DNA from: Methylobacterium sp. 10
GTDB taxonomy: Bacteria; Pseudomonadota; Alphaproteobacteria; Rhizobiales; Beijerinckiaceae
Assembly (NCBI RefSeq): GCF_000519085.1
Contig: NZ_KI912577.1
Location: 870,501 to 934,500, forward strand
Reading direction: 5' to 3'
DNA: 64,000 bases
The notes under the pieces are model-generated. The model did no database searches and was not told the origin of the DNA. It saw nothing but the letters and a program-made list of their open reading frames with translations. Shown here in pieces: positions 1-8,714 of this stretch. Both the position numbers and the translations under genes were made by a program. Each line of letters begins with the position of its first letter. The stretch's first letter is position 1.

Positions 1-209
1 CGCAAAGAGCGCAGGCGAGATCCGGTTGTTCTGGTGAACCATTGCGGATGACTGCCGCACTCAGCCCGCTTCGTCGACGAACATTGTGGGCGTTCCTGTC
101 GGTGACTGGAAAGCCACACCTGTCACATCCGTGCTGCGTTGCCATAAAAGGGCCGGGAAATCTCCTACTGTCGCGGGCGACGGAATTTCGGTGACAGGCC
201 CCGCGACGC

Positions 210-1577
210 ATGAGCTCAGCGCCCAACAACATCACGCGCCTGCCGACCGCGAGGGCCACCGCGCTCGAGTCCAAGGAAGCCGTGGCCAAGGAAGAGCGGG
301 CCCGGGCCAGCGAACTGGCGGTGAACGACGACCGCGAGCTGGTCCCCCGGCGGGACGACGAAGCCAAGCGGGAGCTGGCGCTCGATGCCGCGGAAGACGA
401 GACGTTTTCCCTCGTCCCCCTGCCGCAGCCCGATCATAGCTGGAGCCGCACGCTGATCAGCTTCGGCCTCGTCGTGCTCCTGCCGCTGTGCCTGCTCGGG
501 CTGTATTTCCTGTTCCTCGCCACGCCGCAATACTTCGCCGAATTCCGCTTCTCCGTGACCGAGGTGACGCCGTCGGCCGGCCCCCTCGGCGGAGGGAGCA
601 GCGGGGGCACGGCCGCAGCGGCGGTCGCCAGCGCCATGGGCGGCCACGGCGGGGCGGTCAGCGGCGGCACCGCGCAGAACTTCGTCGTGATCGATTATCT
701 CAAGAGCCGTCAGGTGGTCGACGAGCTGTCCCAGACCGTCAACATCCGCGAGATCTACAGCCGTCCCGAGATCGATTGGCCGAACCGGTTCGACAGGGGC
801 CGATCGACGGAGCACTTGGTGCGATACTGGAACAAGATGGTCTGGGCGAATTACGACCCGCTCACCGGGCTCGCCTCCGTGGAGATCAAGGCGTTCCGGC
901 CCGACGATGCCCTGACCATCGCCAGCCAGCTCGTCACCTTGTCGGAGAACCTCGTCAACAAGATCGCCAAGCGCGCCGAGGAGGATGCCGTCAAGTTCGC
1001 CGAGCAGGAGGTCGTCCGGGCCAAGGCCAGCCTCGACAAGGCCCGCGCCGCCATGGCCGAGTTCCGTGAGAAGGAAGGGGTGATCGATCCGATGCCGAGC
1101 GTCGTTACGGGCAATACCCAGCTCATCGGTACCTTGCGCGGATCGGTGTCGCAGCTGGAGGCCGATTACGACACGATCCGGAGGCAGAACCTCAGCGAGT
1201 CGGCGCCGTCGGTCCTGGCCCTCAAGTCCCGCGTCCAGGCCGCGCGCGAGCAGCTGGCCTCCGTGGAGCGCGAGGTTTCGGGCAGCCGCTCCGGCCGCAA
1301 CGTCCTGGCCGGCGTCGTCGCCCGGTTCGAGGCCCTCGACATGGACCGGCAATATGCGCAGGCGATCCTGCTCACCTCCCTGCAATCCCTCGACCGTGCA
1401 CGGGCCAGCGCGGCTGCCCAGCATCTCTATCTCACGCCCTACGTTCGCCCGGCCCTGCCCGAAAGCGCGGGCGGCCCGCGCGTCTTCCTGTCGATGGCGC
1501 TCGGAGCTTTCATCCTGGCAGCGATCTGGTTCATCGGCCTGCTCGCCGTGCGCTCGATCGTGAACAGCCGCGCCTGA
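210..1577 (+). CDS. kpsE: Capsule polysaccharide export inner-membrane protein (KpsE/CtrB/BexC family)
   Basis: 455 residues. A basic/acidic cytoplasmic N-terminus is followed by a membrane segment at about residues 80-104, a periplasmic region with the family-like stretch FAEFRFSVTEV just after it, a long Ala/Glu/Arg-rich coiled coil (about 245-390), and a second membrane segment at about 425-450 close to the C-terminus. This two-helix layout with a periplasmic coiled coil is that of polysaccharide co-polymerase/export proteins, which link the inner-membrane ABC transporter to the outer-membrane channel. A Gly/Ser/Ala-rich insert at about 130-155 is low complexity. The KpsM-like permease follows 145 bp downstream on the same strand, which supports the role. 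No strong ribosome-binding site precedes the ATG, so the start could differ slightly. Family assignment is firm; the polysaccharide exported is unknown. Confidence 0.8.
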   Translation: MSSAPNNITRLPTARATALESKEAVAKEERARASELAVNDDRELVPRRDDEAKRELALDAAEDETFSLVPLPQPDHSWSRTLISFGLVVLLPLCLLGLYFLFLATPQYFAEFRFSVTEVTPSAGPLGGGSSGGTAAAAVASAMGGHGGAVSGGTAQNFVVIDYLKSRQVVDELSQTVNIREIYSRPEIDWPNRFDRGRSTEHLVRYWNKMVWANYDPLTGLASVEIKAFRPDDALTIASQLVTLSENLVNKIAKRAEEDAVKFAEQEVVRAKASLDKARAAMAEFREKEGVIDPMPSVVTGNTQLIGTLRGSVSQLEADYDTIRRQNLSESAPSVLALKSRVQAAREQLASVEREVSGSRSGRNVLAGVVARFEALDMDRQYAQAILLTSLQSLDRARASAAAQHLYLTPYVRPALPESAGGPRVFLSMALGAFILAAIWFIGLLAVRSIVNSRA

Positions 1578-1722
1578 GCGAGCCCGGCCTTCGATCGGCA
1601 TGACCGCCGGCGCGGCCTCGGACAACATTCCGGTCTCGTGACGAGGCAACACCCGTCACGAGGTGCCGGTCCCGTAACCCGCCACTCCGCGTCACCCGAC
1701 ATCCTTGGATCGCGACTGAACG

Positions 1723-2520
1723 ATGGCAAATTCCTCGATCGTCCTTCCGGCCGCTATCTCGAAGCAGAGGGCACGACCGTGGCTGACGATCATGACGTCG
1801 TTGATCGTCCGTGATTTCGGAGTTCGCTTTCGCAACTTCCATCCGGCCATCGGCATTCTGCTGTTCATCGAACCGATCGTCGTCATCGCGACCGTAGCAG
1901 GATTGCGAATCTATCTCTTTGGAAAGGAGCCTCCTTTTGGCCCGTCGGTACTTCTCTTCATGGGAACCGGCGTATTCCCGTTCTATGTCTTCCGGCGCTG
2001 TGCTCGCGGCGTTCGTAGCCTGAAGTCGCGGGCGGCAGAGTATTACTTCGTCAGGCCATTTGATTTCCTTCTGTCTCGTTTTCTGATTCAAGTCATACAA
2101 AATTTCATTTTGATGACAATCTTCTTTCTTGGACTTTACATTTATGGAATTCGAGAGGCCGCACCTTGGTCTCCTGATATGTGCCTCATCAGCCTTTTTG
2201 CTATCACTTGCCTATCCCTAGGAATGGCGCTCATCAATTCAAGCATTCAGTCGTATTTTCCCGGCTGGGGCAAAATCTACGCATTCTTGAGCCGGCCGAT
2301 GATGATGTTCAGCGGCGCGTTCAAGACCGTCGATCTGTCCCCGGAACCCATGCGGACGATCTATTCATGGAATCCGCTCTCGCATGTGATCGAACTGTTC
2401 CGACTGGGTTTCTACCCGAATTATCCGCATGCCAGCTTCGATGCGATCTATCTCACCAAATGGTGCATCGGCACGATCTTCGTTGGGATCCTGCTGTACA
2501 ACAACAAAGCCAAGGACTGA
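1723..2520 (+). CDS. kpsM: Capsule/polysaccharide ABC transporter permease (KpsM/CtrC-like)
   Basis: 265 residues with six hydrophobic segments and the ABC-2 permease layout. The N-terminal part contains RDFGVRF, matching the cytoplasmic amphipathic segment found before the first helix in KpsM/Wzm proteins. The C-terminal WNPLSHVIELFR matches the conserved NP-rich motif before the last helices. Its role would be to move lipid-linked capsular polysaccharide across the inner membrane together with a KpsT ATPase. No ATPase gene lies next to it in this window: the next gene is on the opposite strand. The middle of the gene (about 1840-2300) is visibly less GC-rich than its neighbours, as is common for surface-polysaccharide loci. 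The start at 1723 is the first ATG; an in-frame ATG 25 codons further in is possible. Confidence 0.85.
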   Translation: MANSSIVLPAAISKQRARPWLTIMTSLIVRDFGVRFRNFHPAIGILLFIEPIVVIATVAGLRIYLFGKEPPFGPSVLLFMGTGVFPFYVFRRCARGVRSLKSRAAEYYFVRPFDFLLSRFLIQVIQNFILMTIFFLGLYIYGIREAAPWSPDMCLISLFAITCLSLGMALINSSIQSYFPGWGKIYAFLSRPMMMFSGAFKTVDLSPEPMRTIYSWNPLSHVIELFRLGFYPNYPHASFDAIYLTKWCIGTIFVGILLYNNKAKD

Positions 2521-2525
2521 GAACG

Positions 2526-2598
2526 CTCACGCAGTTCCCGGCCAGCTCCGGTTGTCGCTCCAGGCACGACGGCGCAGCAGGAGTTTCAGAAGAGACAC
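2526..2598. repeat. Short palindromic repeat, family X, copy 1 (diverged)
   Basis: Begins 5 bp after the kpsM stop and lies between convergent kpsM and the Pat-like gene. It aligns along its length with 50828-50899: both have CTCAC near the left end, a shared CCCGGCC, a shared GACGGCGCAGC and a shared AGAGACAC at the right end. The second copy has perfect 15-bp inverted ends; here those ends have decayed. Confidence 0.6.
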
Positions 2599-2618
2599 CG
2601 AGCCTCGCCCGTCTCCGT

Positions 2619-5246
2619 CTACGGCTCGCCGAGTGTCAGCCCGACCTTCATCACCGTGCCGTCCTCCTTGTCCGGATGGACCGAAAAGCCGAGGCTGCGG
2701 CACACGGCCAGCATGGGGCGGTTCTCCCGGAGCACCGTGCCTTCGATGCGCAGGAGCCCCTCCGCCCTCGCCCAGTCGATCATCAGCTGCATCAGGGCGA
2801 AGCCGAGGCCGGTGCCCTTGCGGTCGCTGCGGATGAGGATGGCATATTCGCCGCTCTCGTGGTTGGCATCGGCATGCAGGCGAACCGCGCCGAGCATCGA
2901 CGACGTCTCCGCGTCGATGGCGACGAAGGCGATGGCGCGGGCGTAGTCGAGCTGCGTCAGCCGGGCCAGGAACGCGTGGCTGAAATCGCGGACCGGCATG
3001 AAGAAGCGCAGGCGCAGATCCTCGGCGCTGACCTGTTCGAAGAAGCTCTTGAACAGCCCCTCGTCCTCCGGTCGCACCGGGCGCACGGTGACCTTCTCGC
3101 GCTTCAGCACGAGGTTGCGCTCCCATTCCACCGGATAGGGGCGGATGGCGAAGCGCGGATTGCGGGTGCCGCCGCGCCGCTCCGGGGCGGGGCCGACCAG
3201 CACGCGGGCGTCCAGAGCCAGCACGCCGTTAGCATCGGCCAGCAGGGGATTGATGTCGAGTTCGCGTACCTCCGGCAGGTCGGCCGAGAGCTGCGCGAGC
3301 TTGACGAGGACGAGGCCGAGCGCCCTGCGGTCCACTGCCGGGACGTCGCGATAGGCAGCCAACCGCCGCGCCACGCGGGTGCGGTCGATGAGTTCGCTGG
3401 CGAGCCTGAGGTCGAGGGGAGGCAGGCTGAGCGCCCGGTCGTCGATGACCTCCACGGCGACGCCGCCCCGCCCGAACACCACCACGGGACCGAAGACGGG
3501 ATCCTCGGCGAGGCCGGCGATGAGTTCGCGGCGCTTGCCCTTGCGCACCATGGGCTGGACCGCGAACCCCATGATCCGCGCATCCGGCCGCTGGCGGCGG
3601 GCACGGGTGAGGATATCGGCGGCAGCGGCCCGCACATCGGCCTCGCTGGTGAGGTCCAGGCGCACCCCGCCGACATCCGATTTGTGGACGATGTCCGGCG
3701 AGACCACCTTCAGCGCCACCGCGCCGCCCTCGGCGATGATGGGCCAAGCCGCCGCCGCCGCGGCGTCGATGTCGGGGGCGAGGGTCAGCGGCACGCTGTC
3801 GATGCGGTAGGCGGCCAGGAGGCCCGCCACGGCGTGGGGATCGAGCCAGGTCTCCCCCGCTTCGAGGGAGGCCGCCACGATGGCGCGGGCGGCCTCCACG
3901 TCGGGTGAGAACTCCCGCGGCAGCGAATCCGGCGTGCGCATCAGGTCGTCCTGCGCCTCGCGGTAGCGGACGAGGTGCATGAATCCTTCCACCGCGTCGG
4001 CATCCGTGGCGAAGCGCGGGATGCCGGCGGCGGCGAGCACCGCCCCGGCCTCCCCGTCATCGCCCACCGTCACCGCGAAGACGGGCTTGCGCCGTCCGCC
4101 CCTGCGCCGGGCCGCGCTCACCGTGTCGGCGATGGCCGCGGCGACGCCGGCGCTGTCGGAGCGGGCGGTCGGCACGTGGATGGCCAGCACGGCGTCGTTG
4201 GCGGGATCGGCGAGGAGGGGCGTGAGGGCGTCGGCATAGGCTTTTCCATCCGCCTCGACGCCGAGATCGGCGGGGTTGCCGCCGAGCCCCGCCGCGGCCA
4301 GCGTGCCGCCCCGGTCCGCGAGCCTGTCGGCGGCGAGCGCGCCGATGCCCTCGCCGTTCCCCAGGATGGCGAGGCGCTGGCCGGGGAAGGGGCGCTGCCG
4401 GCCCAGCGTCTCCACCGCCGAGAACATGGCGTCGAGCCCGTCGACGCTCAGCAATCCCGCCCGCCGGAACGCCGCCTCGTAGACCGCATCCGGCCGGGCG
4501 AGGGCGCCGGTATGGGTGACGGTATGGCGCAGGGGAGCCTCGTGGCGTCCTGTGCGCAGCACCAGGACGGGCTTGGCGCGCGCCGCGGCGCGGGCCGCCG
4601 ACATGAACTTGCGCGCGTTGGGAATCACGTTCAGCGACAGCAGGATCGCGCGGGTGTGGATGTCGGCGGCGAAATGGTCGAGGCAATCGGCGATGTCGAT
4701 GTCGCAGGCGGTGCCGAGGGACAGGATGGCCGAGAACCCCACATCGCGATGCGCGGCCCAGGCGACGATGCCCGCCGCCACCGTGCCCGATTGCGAGATC
4801 AGGGCGAGATCGCCCGCCTTCGGCGCCGCCGCGAACAGGCTGGCGTCGAGCCGCGCGCGCGGCACGGTCAGGCCCATGCTGTTGGGGCCGAGGAGACGCA
4901 TGCCCCATTGCCGGGCCCGGTTGCGCACCGCCTCGCAGAGATCGTCCGGCAGATCGGATGTGAGGATGACGGCCACGGCGGCACCCCGCAGCCCCGCCTT
5001 CTCCACCCAGCCCTCCACCGCAGCGGCCTCCGCCACGATCACCACGAGATCCGGCGTCTCGGGCAGGTCGTCGAGGGTGGGAAGGCCCGCCTCGCCGACG
5101 AGATGGACGGCGCCGGCGAACCCGGCCTTGCCCAGGTTGCCGACCACGGCCTGGCCGAGCGCGCCTTGACCGAGTGCGCCTTGACCGAGGCCGACGACCG
5201 CGATCGCCCGCGGGGCGAGCAACGCCTCGAAGCGATAGGTGCTCAT
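2619..5246 (-). CDS. Pat-type fusion: ADP-forming acyl-CoA synthetase-like protein with C-terminal GNAT acetyltransferase
   Basis: 875 residues from the ATG at 5246. An upstream in-frame extension is rejected because MSTYRFEALLAPRAIAVVG is the normal beginning of the CoA-binding domain. Order of domains: CoA-binding Rossmann domain (about 1-130), succinyl-CoA-ligase-like flavodoxin domain (about 140-440), ATP-grasp domain (about 480-690), then a GNAT domain (about 725-875) with an acetyl-CoA pyrophosphate loop RKGTGLG and the typical late segment RENRPMLAVCRSLGF. Proteins of this architecture (Pat/PatZ) acetylate lysines, classically inactivating acetyl-CoA synthetase; the synthetase-like part is often catalytically silent and regulatory. 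It is convergent with kpsM and divergent from the aldolase at 5346, leaving about 100 bp for both promoters. Substrates cannot be read from the sequence. Confidence 0.88.
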   Translation of the reverse strand: MSTYRFEALLAPRAIAVVGLGQGALGQGALGQAVVGNLGKAGFAGAVHLVGEAGLPTLDDLPETPDLVVIVAEAAAVEGWVEKAGLRGAAVAVILTSDLPDDLCEAVRNRARQWGMRLLGPNSMGLTVPRARLDASLFAAAPKAGDLALISQSGTVAAGIVAWAAHRDVGFSAILSLGTACDIDIADCLDHFAADIHTRAILLSLNVIPNARKFMSAARAAARAKPVLVLRTGRHEAPLRHTVTHTGALARPDAVYEAAFRRAGLLSVDGLDAMFSAVETLGRQRPFPGQRLAILGNGEGIGALAADRLADRGGTLAAAGLGGNPADLGVEADGKAYADALTPLLADPANDAVLAIHVPTARSDSAGVAAAIADTVSAARRRGGRRKPVFAVTVGDDGEAGAVLAAAGIPRFATDADAVEGFMHLVRYREAQDDLMRTPDSLPREFSPDVEAARAIVAASLEAGETWLDPHAVAGLLAAYRIDSVPLTLAPDIDAAAAAAWPIIAEGGAVALKVVSPDIVHKSDVGGVRLDLTSEADVRAAAADILTRARRQRPDARIMGFAVQPMVRKGKRRELIAGLAEDPVFGPVVVFGRGGVAVEVIDDRALSLPPLDLRLASELIDRTRVARRLAAYRDVPAVDRRALGLVLVKLAQLSADLPEVRELDINPLLADANGVLALDARVLVGPAPERRGGTRNPRFAIRPYPVEWERNLVLKREKVTVRPVRPEDEGLFKSFFEQVSAEDLRLRFFMPVRDFSHAFLARLTQLDYARAIAFVAIDAETSSMLGAVRLHADANHESGEYAILIRSDRKGTGLGFALMQLMIDWARAEGLLRIEGTVLRENRPMLAVCRSLGFSVHPDKEDGTVMKVGLTLGEP

Positions 5247-5345
5247 GGACTGGCGTGACCTTCGATCAGACCGGGGAGACGGCGTGCGACATCGCGCCGG
5301 ACGGCAAGGTATAGGGCGCGGATCACTCTCGACCGGGGGAACCAC

Positions 5346-6008
5346 ATGTCAGAACCCACAGCTTACGAGATTTCCTGCGCGATCGTCGAGGCGATGCGCT
5401 CCCTCATTACCCTGGGCCTGAGCCAGGGCACCGCCGGGAACGTCTCGGTACGCGTCCGCGACGGCTTTCTCATGACACCCTCCGGCATCCCGGCCGATGC
5501 GCTGCGCCCGGAGGACATCGTGCCGATGAGCATGGAGGGGGAGCACGGCCATGCCCTCGCTCCCTCCTCCGAATGGCGCTTCCATCGCGACATCCTGCGG
5601 CAGCGGCCCGAGATCGGCGCCGTGGTGCATGCCCATCCGACCTATTGCACCGCCTTCGCCATGTGCGGAGCCGAGATCCCCGCCGTCCATTACATGATCG
5701 CCGCCGCCGGCGGCCCGACGATACGCTGCGCGCCCTATGCTCCCTATGGAACGGAGGAGTTGTCGGTGGCGGCGGTGGCCGCGCTCGACGACCGCCTCGG
5801 CTGCCTCCTGGCCAACCATGGCATGATCGCGATCGGCAGTAATCTCGGCAAGGCCTTGTGGCTGGCGGTAGAGATGGAGGCCCTGTGCCGCCAATACGCC
5901 GTCGCCCTGCAGGTAGGGAAGCCGGTCATACTGTCCGACGCCGAGATCGCGCGAACGATCAGGCGCTTCGAAAACTATGGGCCACGAAGCCGGGCAGAAA
6001 CGCCTTGA
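5346..6008 (+). CDS. Class II aldolase/adducin family protein
   Basis: 220 residues, the usual length for the L-fuculose-phosphate aldolase / ribulose-5-phosphate 4-epimerase fold. TAGNVSVR matches the phosphate-binding segment. HAHPTYCTA carries the two zinc histidines, SEWRFHRDI provides the conserved acidic residue upstream, and LLANHGMIAIG provides the third zinc histidine. The cytosolic enzyme would carry out retro-aldol cleavage or epimerisation of a sugar phosphate or related compound, but this family covers many substrates and none is indicated by neighbours. It is divergent from the Pat-like gene. Confidence 0.85.
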   Translation: MSEPTAYEISCAIVEAMRSLITLGLSQGTAGNVSVRVRDGFLMTPSGIPADALRPEDIVPMSMEGEHGHALAPSSEWRFHRDILRQRPEIGAVVHAHPTYCTAFAMCGAEIPAVHYMIAAAGGPTIRCAPYAPYGTEELSVAAVAALDDRLGCLLANHGMIAIGSNLGKALWLAVEMEALCRQYAVALQVGKPVILSDAEIARTIRRFENYGPRSRAETP

Positions 6009-6562
6009 GGTCGCCCCTTCGTCCCGATGGCTCGGTCCGCGATGATTACGTAGAGGTTGCTCGGCACGCGCCCTCGGAGGCCGTGAGCGGCCTCCCGTCG
6101 GCGGATTTCCCAAAAAAATTCTTCCCGGCGCAGGCGTTCGGCCACCCCGCCGGCCGCGTCACGCGCCGCAAGGATTAGCCGCTGCCGTGTGTAGTTTTTT
6201 ACCGCTTCGCACATCTGAAGTTGCGAGGGTGAGCTAAAAAAGTTCACCAACCAGCATAAAGGTTCCGATTCCACAAATAACTTTTGTATTCTCTGTTCAG
6301 TTGTATTTTTTTTCAGGCCTAGGGAGCTAGAAAATCCCCTCTCATGCCACGACCATCGGCCGTTTCTCAGATGCCGAAAGCTCCCGCAGCACACCTGAAG
6401 CTTCGCTCAAATTGTTTCGGTTACCCTGGTCTTGCCAAAGCCACTTGCGCTTTGTTAATGGCTATCATACTAACTGCCTAGTCAATCCAAGCTGATGGCA
6501 AGACCTTTTGGCCGGACTCGATCGGCGCCTCGCTGCGGTCCAAGGCCGTCCTACTTTCGGGG
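6009..6562. other. AT-rich intergenic region upstream of mucR
   Basis: 554 bp without a gene. From about 6105 to 6470 it is much more AT-rich than the surroundings and holds several A and T runs. MucR/Ros proteins are known to bind AT-rich DNA and to repress their own genes, so this probably contains the mucR promoter and autoregulatory sites. I cannot place individual operators. Confidence 0.45.
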
Positions 6563-7066
6563 GTGAGCGTGGAAATCGAAAACGACTTCGTGGCGGATTA
6601 CATTGAGCTTACGGCGGATATCGTCTCGGCGTTCGTCAGCAACAATTCCGTGCCCGTTTCGGATATCCCAGCCCTCATCGCATCGGTTCATGCGACTCTG
6701 GGAAGCCTGACGACGGCGAAGACCCCGGAGAAGGCTGAGCCGTTGACACCGGCCGTGTCGATCAAGCGCTCGATCACGCCGGACTTCGTCATCTGCCTCG
6801 AAGACGGCAAGAAGTTCAAATCCCTGAAGCGCCACCTTCGGACGCGCTATTCCATGACGCCGGAAGAGTATCGGGCGAAGTGGAGCCTTCCGAGCGACTA
6901 TCCGATGGTGGCACCGAACTATGCGGCCGCACGGTCGGAACTGGCGAAGAACATGGGTCTCGGCCAACAACGCAGAAAATCCCGGATGAAGGCACCCGTC
7001 GTGGAGGCACCGCCGACACCCGCGCCGCGTGGCCGCCGCCCTCGCACGGCCACCAGCGCCTCCTGA
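6563..7066 (+). CDS. mucR: MucR family transcriptional regulator (Ros/MucR zinc-finger)
   Basis: 167 residues from a GTG at 6563; another GTG two codons later is equally possible. The N-terminal part (about 5-50) resembles the MucR oligomerisation region: ADYIELTADIVSAFVSNN. The C-terminal DNA-binding part contains VICLEDGKKFKSLKRHLRT and MTPEEYRAKW followed by YPMVAPNYA, the signature of this family. As in many Methylobacteriaceae homologues, only one cysteine is visible in the finger. The tail is basic and proline-rich. MucR proteins are nucleoid-associated regulators of exopolysaccharide, motility and cell-cycle genes in alphaproteobacteria; AT-rich patches upstream of other genes in this window could be targets (inference). 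Confidence 0.93.
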   Translation: MSVEIENDFVADYIELTADIVSAFVSNNSVPVSDIPALIASVHATLGSLTTAKTPEKAEPLTPAVSIKRSITPDFVICLEDGKKFKSLKRHLRTRYSMTPEEYRAKWSLPSDYPMVAPNYAAARSELAKNMGLGQQRRKSRMKAPVVEAPPTPAPRGRRPRTATSAS

Positions 7067-7112
7067 GCCTGACGAGTGTGTGGCTCGCTTCGCCGAGGCG
7101 CATCCTCACCCC

Positions 7113-7172
7113 GAGGTGCGGGACTTCGAGGTACAGGACTTCGAGGTGCGGGACTTCGAGGTGCGAGGCGAC
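7113..7172. repeat. 15-bp tandem repeat, four units
   Basis: Units begin with GAGGTGCGGGACTTC; unit 2 differs at two positions and unit 4 has diverged at its end. The period of 15 keeps any reading frame open, which explains spurious ORFs here. It looks like a minisatellite. Confidence 0.85.
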
Positions 7173-7227
7173 GGCCAGGGCAGAGCCACCAGGACACGGT
7201 CCGGTTTCCCGGGCGCTTCGTCCAACC

Positions 7228-7335
7228 CTAAGCAGGTTTCGCAAAAGTGGTCACCGGTTTTGCGTCCTGAAACCTGCGATACTTCGAGAGCCAAAGCGAG
7301 GTGAAGCGTAGGCTTGCCTACGCGAACCTGCTTAG
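7228..7335. repeat. Structured palindromic element, family E, copy 1
   Basis: The ends CTAAGCAGGTTTCGC and GCGAACCTGCTTAG are inverted repeats with one bulged base. Inside are a nested hairpin around 7232-7275 (caggtttc-gcaaaa / ttttgc-gaaacctg) and a second perfect hairpin GCGTAGGC/GCCTACGC at 7306-7323. The last 40 bp (7296-7335) recur at 53343-53382. Confidence 0.7.
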
Positions 7336-7370
7336 TGAAGGCGAAGCAGAGCGTGTGACGAGGGGATGGG

Positions 7371-7532
7371 ATGACCCATTCTCGTTCGATCATCGATCCG
7401 AGGCTGCTCGACATGTCTCGCGACGATCGAGACCTCCACGGACAGGCATCGGACGAAGGTGCCCGGAGCACCGTCGCGGCGAAACAGCCCACGGCCGCAA
7501 ACCTATCCACAGGAGAGTTGTGGAGCTGGTGA
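7371..7532 (+). CDS. Possible small ORF, 53 aa, unknown
   Basis: ATG at 7371 is preceded by GAGGGG with about 4 bp spacing and the frame runs to a TGA at 7530. The peptide starts MTHSRSIIDPRLLDMSRDD and ends GELWSW. It has no membrane segment and no recognised motif. Third-position GC is lower than in the real genes nearby, so this may be chance; listed only because of the ribosome-binding site. Confidence 0.18.
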   Translation: MTHSRSIIDPRLLDMSRDDRDLHGQASDEGARSTVAAKQPTAANLSTGELWSW

Positions 7533-7912
7533 CTGTTCAGTTCGTCACGACAACCAGCCATACACGTGGCAATTGGTCCGTTTATCAAAAAAATCGAACC
7601 TGTTTCCACGATACATTTGAATGAGACTCATTCCTATCCAGCAGGCTCGAGAAGCGATGCCGGGATCGGGACATGATGTCCGTCGAACGTCCACAGCATG
7701 ACAAGATCCGTGCCCGATCGAACCGGGGATCACACCGGATCTTCTTGAGAGAGACTGAGGACGCCCCGTCCTCTTTCATGCCGCGAGACGATGACGCCCC
7801 CTCCGGCAGCCTGTCGCCACCGCGCCGTTAGGCCGGTCGCAAGGCCCTCCCTGCATTCTGCGGATGAGGCAGGCGGCCGATGCGGACGCGCCGAAAGCAG
7901 GAAGGGATGCGC

Positions 7913-8692
7913 ATGTCCGGTCGATCGAGCCTCGTGGCGCGCCTGTTCTGGACCACGATCGTCGGCGGCGGCTTCGCCTTCTGGTTCGGTCCACCCGCCC
8001 TGGCTGCCACCGGCCTCTGCCTCTGCCTGATCCTGCTGCATCGCCTCGACAGGCCCCGCCGCTTCCGGAGAACGGTCCGCCGGCTCGCGCGCGCCCATGC
8101 CGAGACCCTTGCCCTGCGCCGCCGCCAGGAATGTTTCGAGGATGCCTACGGCAACCGGATCGACGACGGCTGGCTGCGCGAGCGGGATTACTTCGCCGAG
8201 CGGACGATCCTGCCTCATCTCGACGCAAGGGGCTTCACCGACCTCGCCGATACCCGCTGGTCCGTGGTCCTCGACATCATCGAGGATGTCGCCCTGTCCG
8301 TCGATCTGCCGGACGAGGACGAGGCGCCGGAGGACGGCATCGCCTATGAGCGCTTCTGCGCCGAGGCCCTGCGCGAGGCGGGCTGGTCGGCGCGACCGAC
8401 GAAGGCCAGCGGCGACCAGGGAGCCGACGTGGTCGCCGAGCGCTCTGGGATTCGCCTCGTCCTCCAGTGCAAGCGCTACACGAAGCCCGTGGGCAACGCA
8501 GCGGTGCAGGAGGCCTCGGCGGCGGCGCGCTATTGGCAGGCGGATATGGCGGCCGTCGTCTCCAATGCCGGCTTCACCCCCGCCGCGCGCAGGCTGTCCG
8601 GCGCCACCGGCGTCCTTCTCCTCCACCACGATGCCCTGCGCACTCTGGCACCCATCCGCAGATCCCGGCGCATCGACGCCGAACCCGCCTGA
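7913..8692 (+). CDS. Membrane-anchored restriction endonuclease-like (Mrr_cat) protein
   Basis: 259 residues from the ATG at 7913, chosen because GGAAGGG lies about 6 bp upstream; ATGs at 7880 and 7907 are in frame. The N-terminus has a strongly hydrophobic stretch (about 10-45, one or two helices), then a basic region and an acidic linker. The C-terminal third is an Mrr-type PD-(D/E)xK nuclease core: YERFCAEALREAGW, then GDQGADVVAE and LVLQCKRY, giving the D...QxK catalytic signature. A later GFTPAARRLS segment also fits the family. Such proteins are usually modification-dependent nucleases, but membrane-anchored short forms exist whose role is unsettled. No methylase or specificity gene is adjacent, so it is a solitary nuclease. 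Confidence 0.85.
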   Translation: MSGRSSLVARLFWTTIVGGGFAFWFGPPALAATGLCLCLILLHRLDRPRRFRRTVRRLARAHAETLALRRRQECFEDAYGNRIDDGWLRERDYFAERTILPHLDARGFTDLADTRWSVVLDIIEDVALSVDLPDEDEAPEDGIAYERFCAEALREAGWSARPTKASGDQGADVVAERSGIRLVLQCKRYTKPVGNAAVQEASAAARYWQADMAAVVSNAGFTPAARRLSGATGVLLLHHDALRTLAPIRRSRRIDAEPA

Positions 8693-8714
8693 CGCGCGGG
8701 CCTCACCCCTCCGC

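Larger units (their letters stand above)
7067..7912. other. Intergenic region with repeats, mostly non-coding
   Basis: About 850 bp between mucR and the nuclease gene. It holds a four-unit 15-bp tandem repeat (7113-7172), a structured palindromic element (7228-7335), one possible small ORF (7371-7532) and a final stretch of about 380 bp in which I recognise nothing. Confidence 0.5.

Noticed and set aside
2181..3908. 575-residue plus-strand frame spanning the kpsM 3' part and the Pat-like gene
   Set aside because: It crosses two real genes out of frame or antisense and has no similarity of its own.
7113..7172. Tandem 15-bp units as a CRISPR array
   Set aside because: Units are contiguous with no spacers and no cas genes are present.
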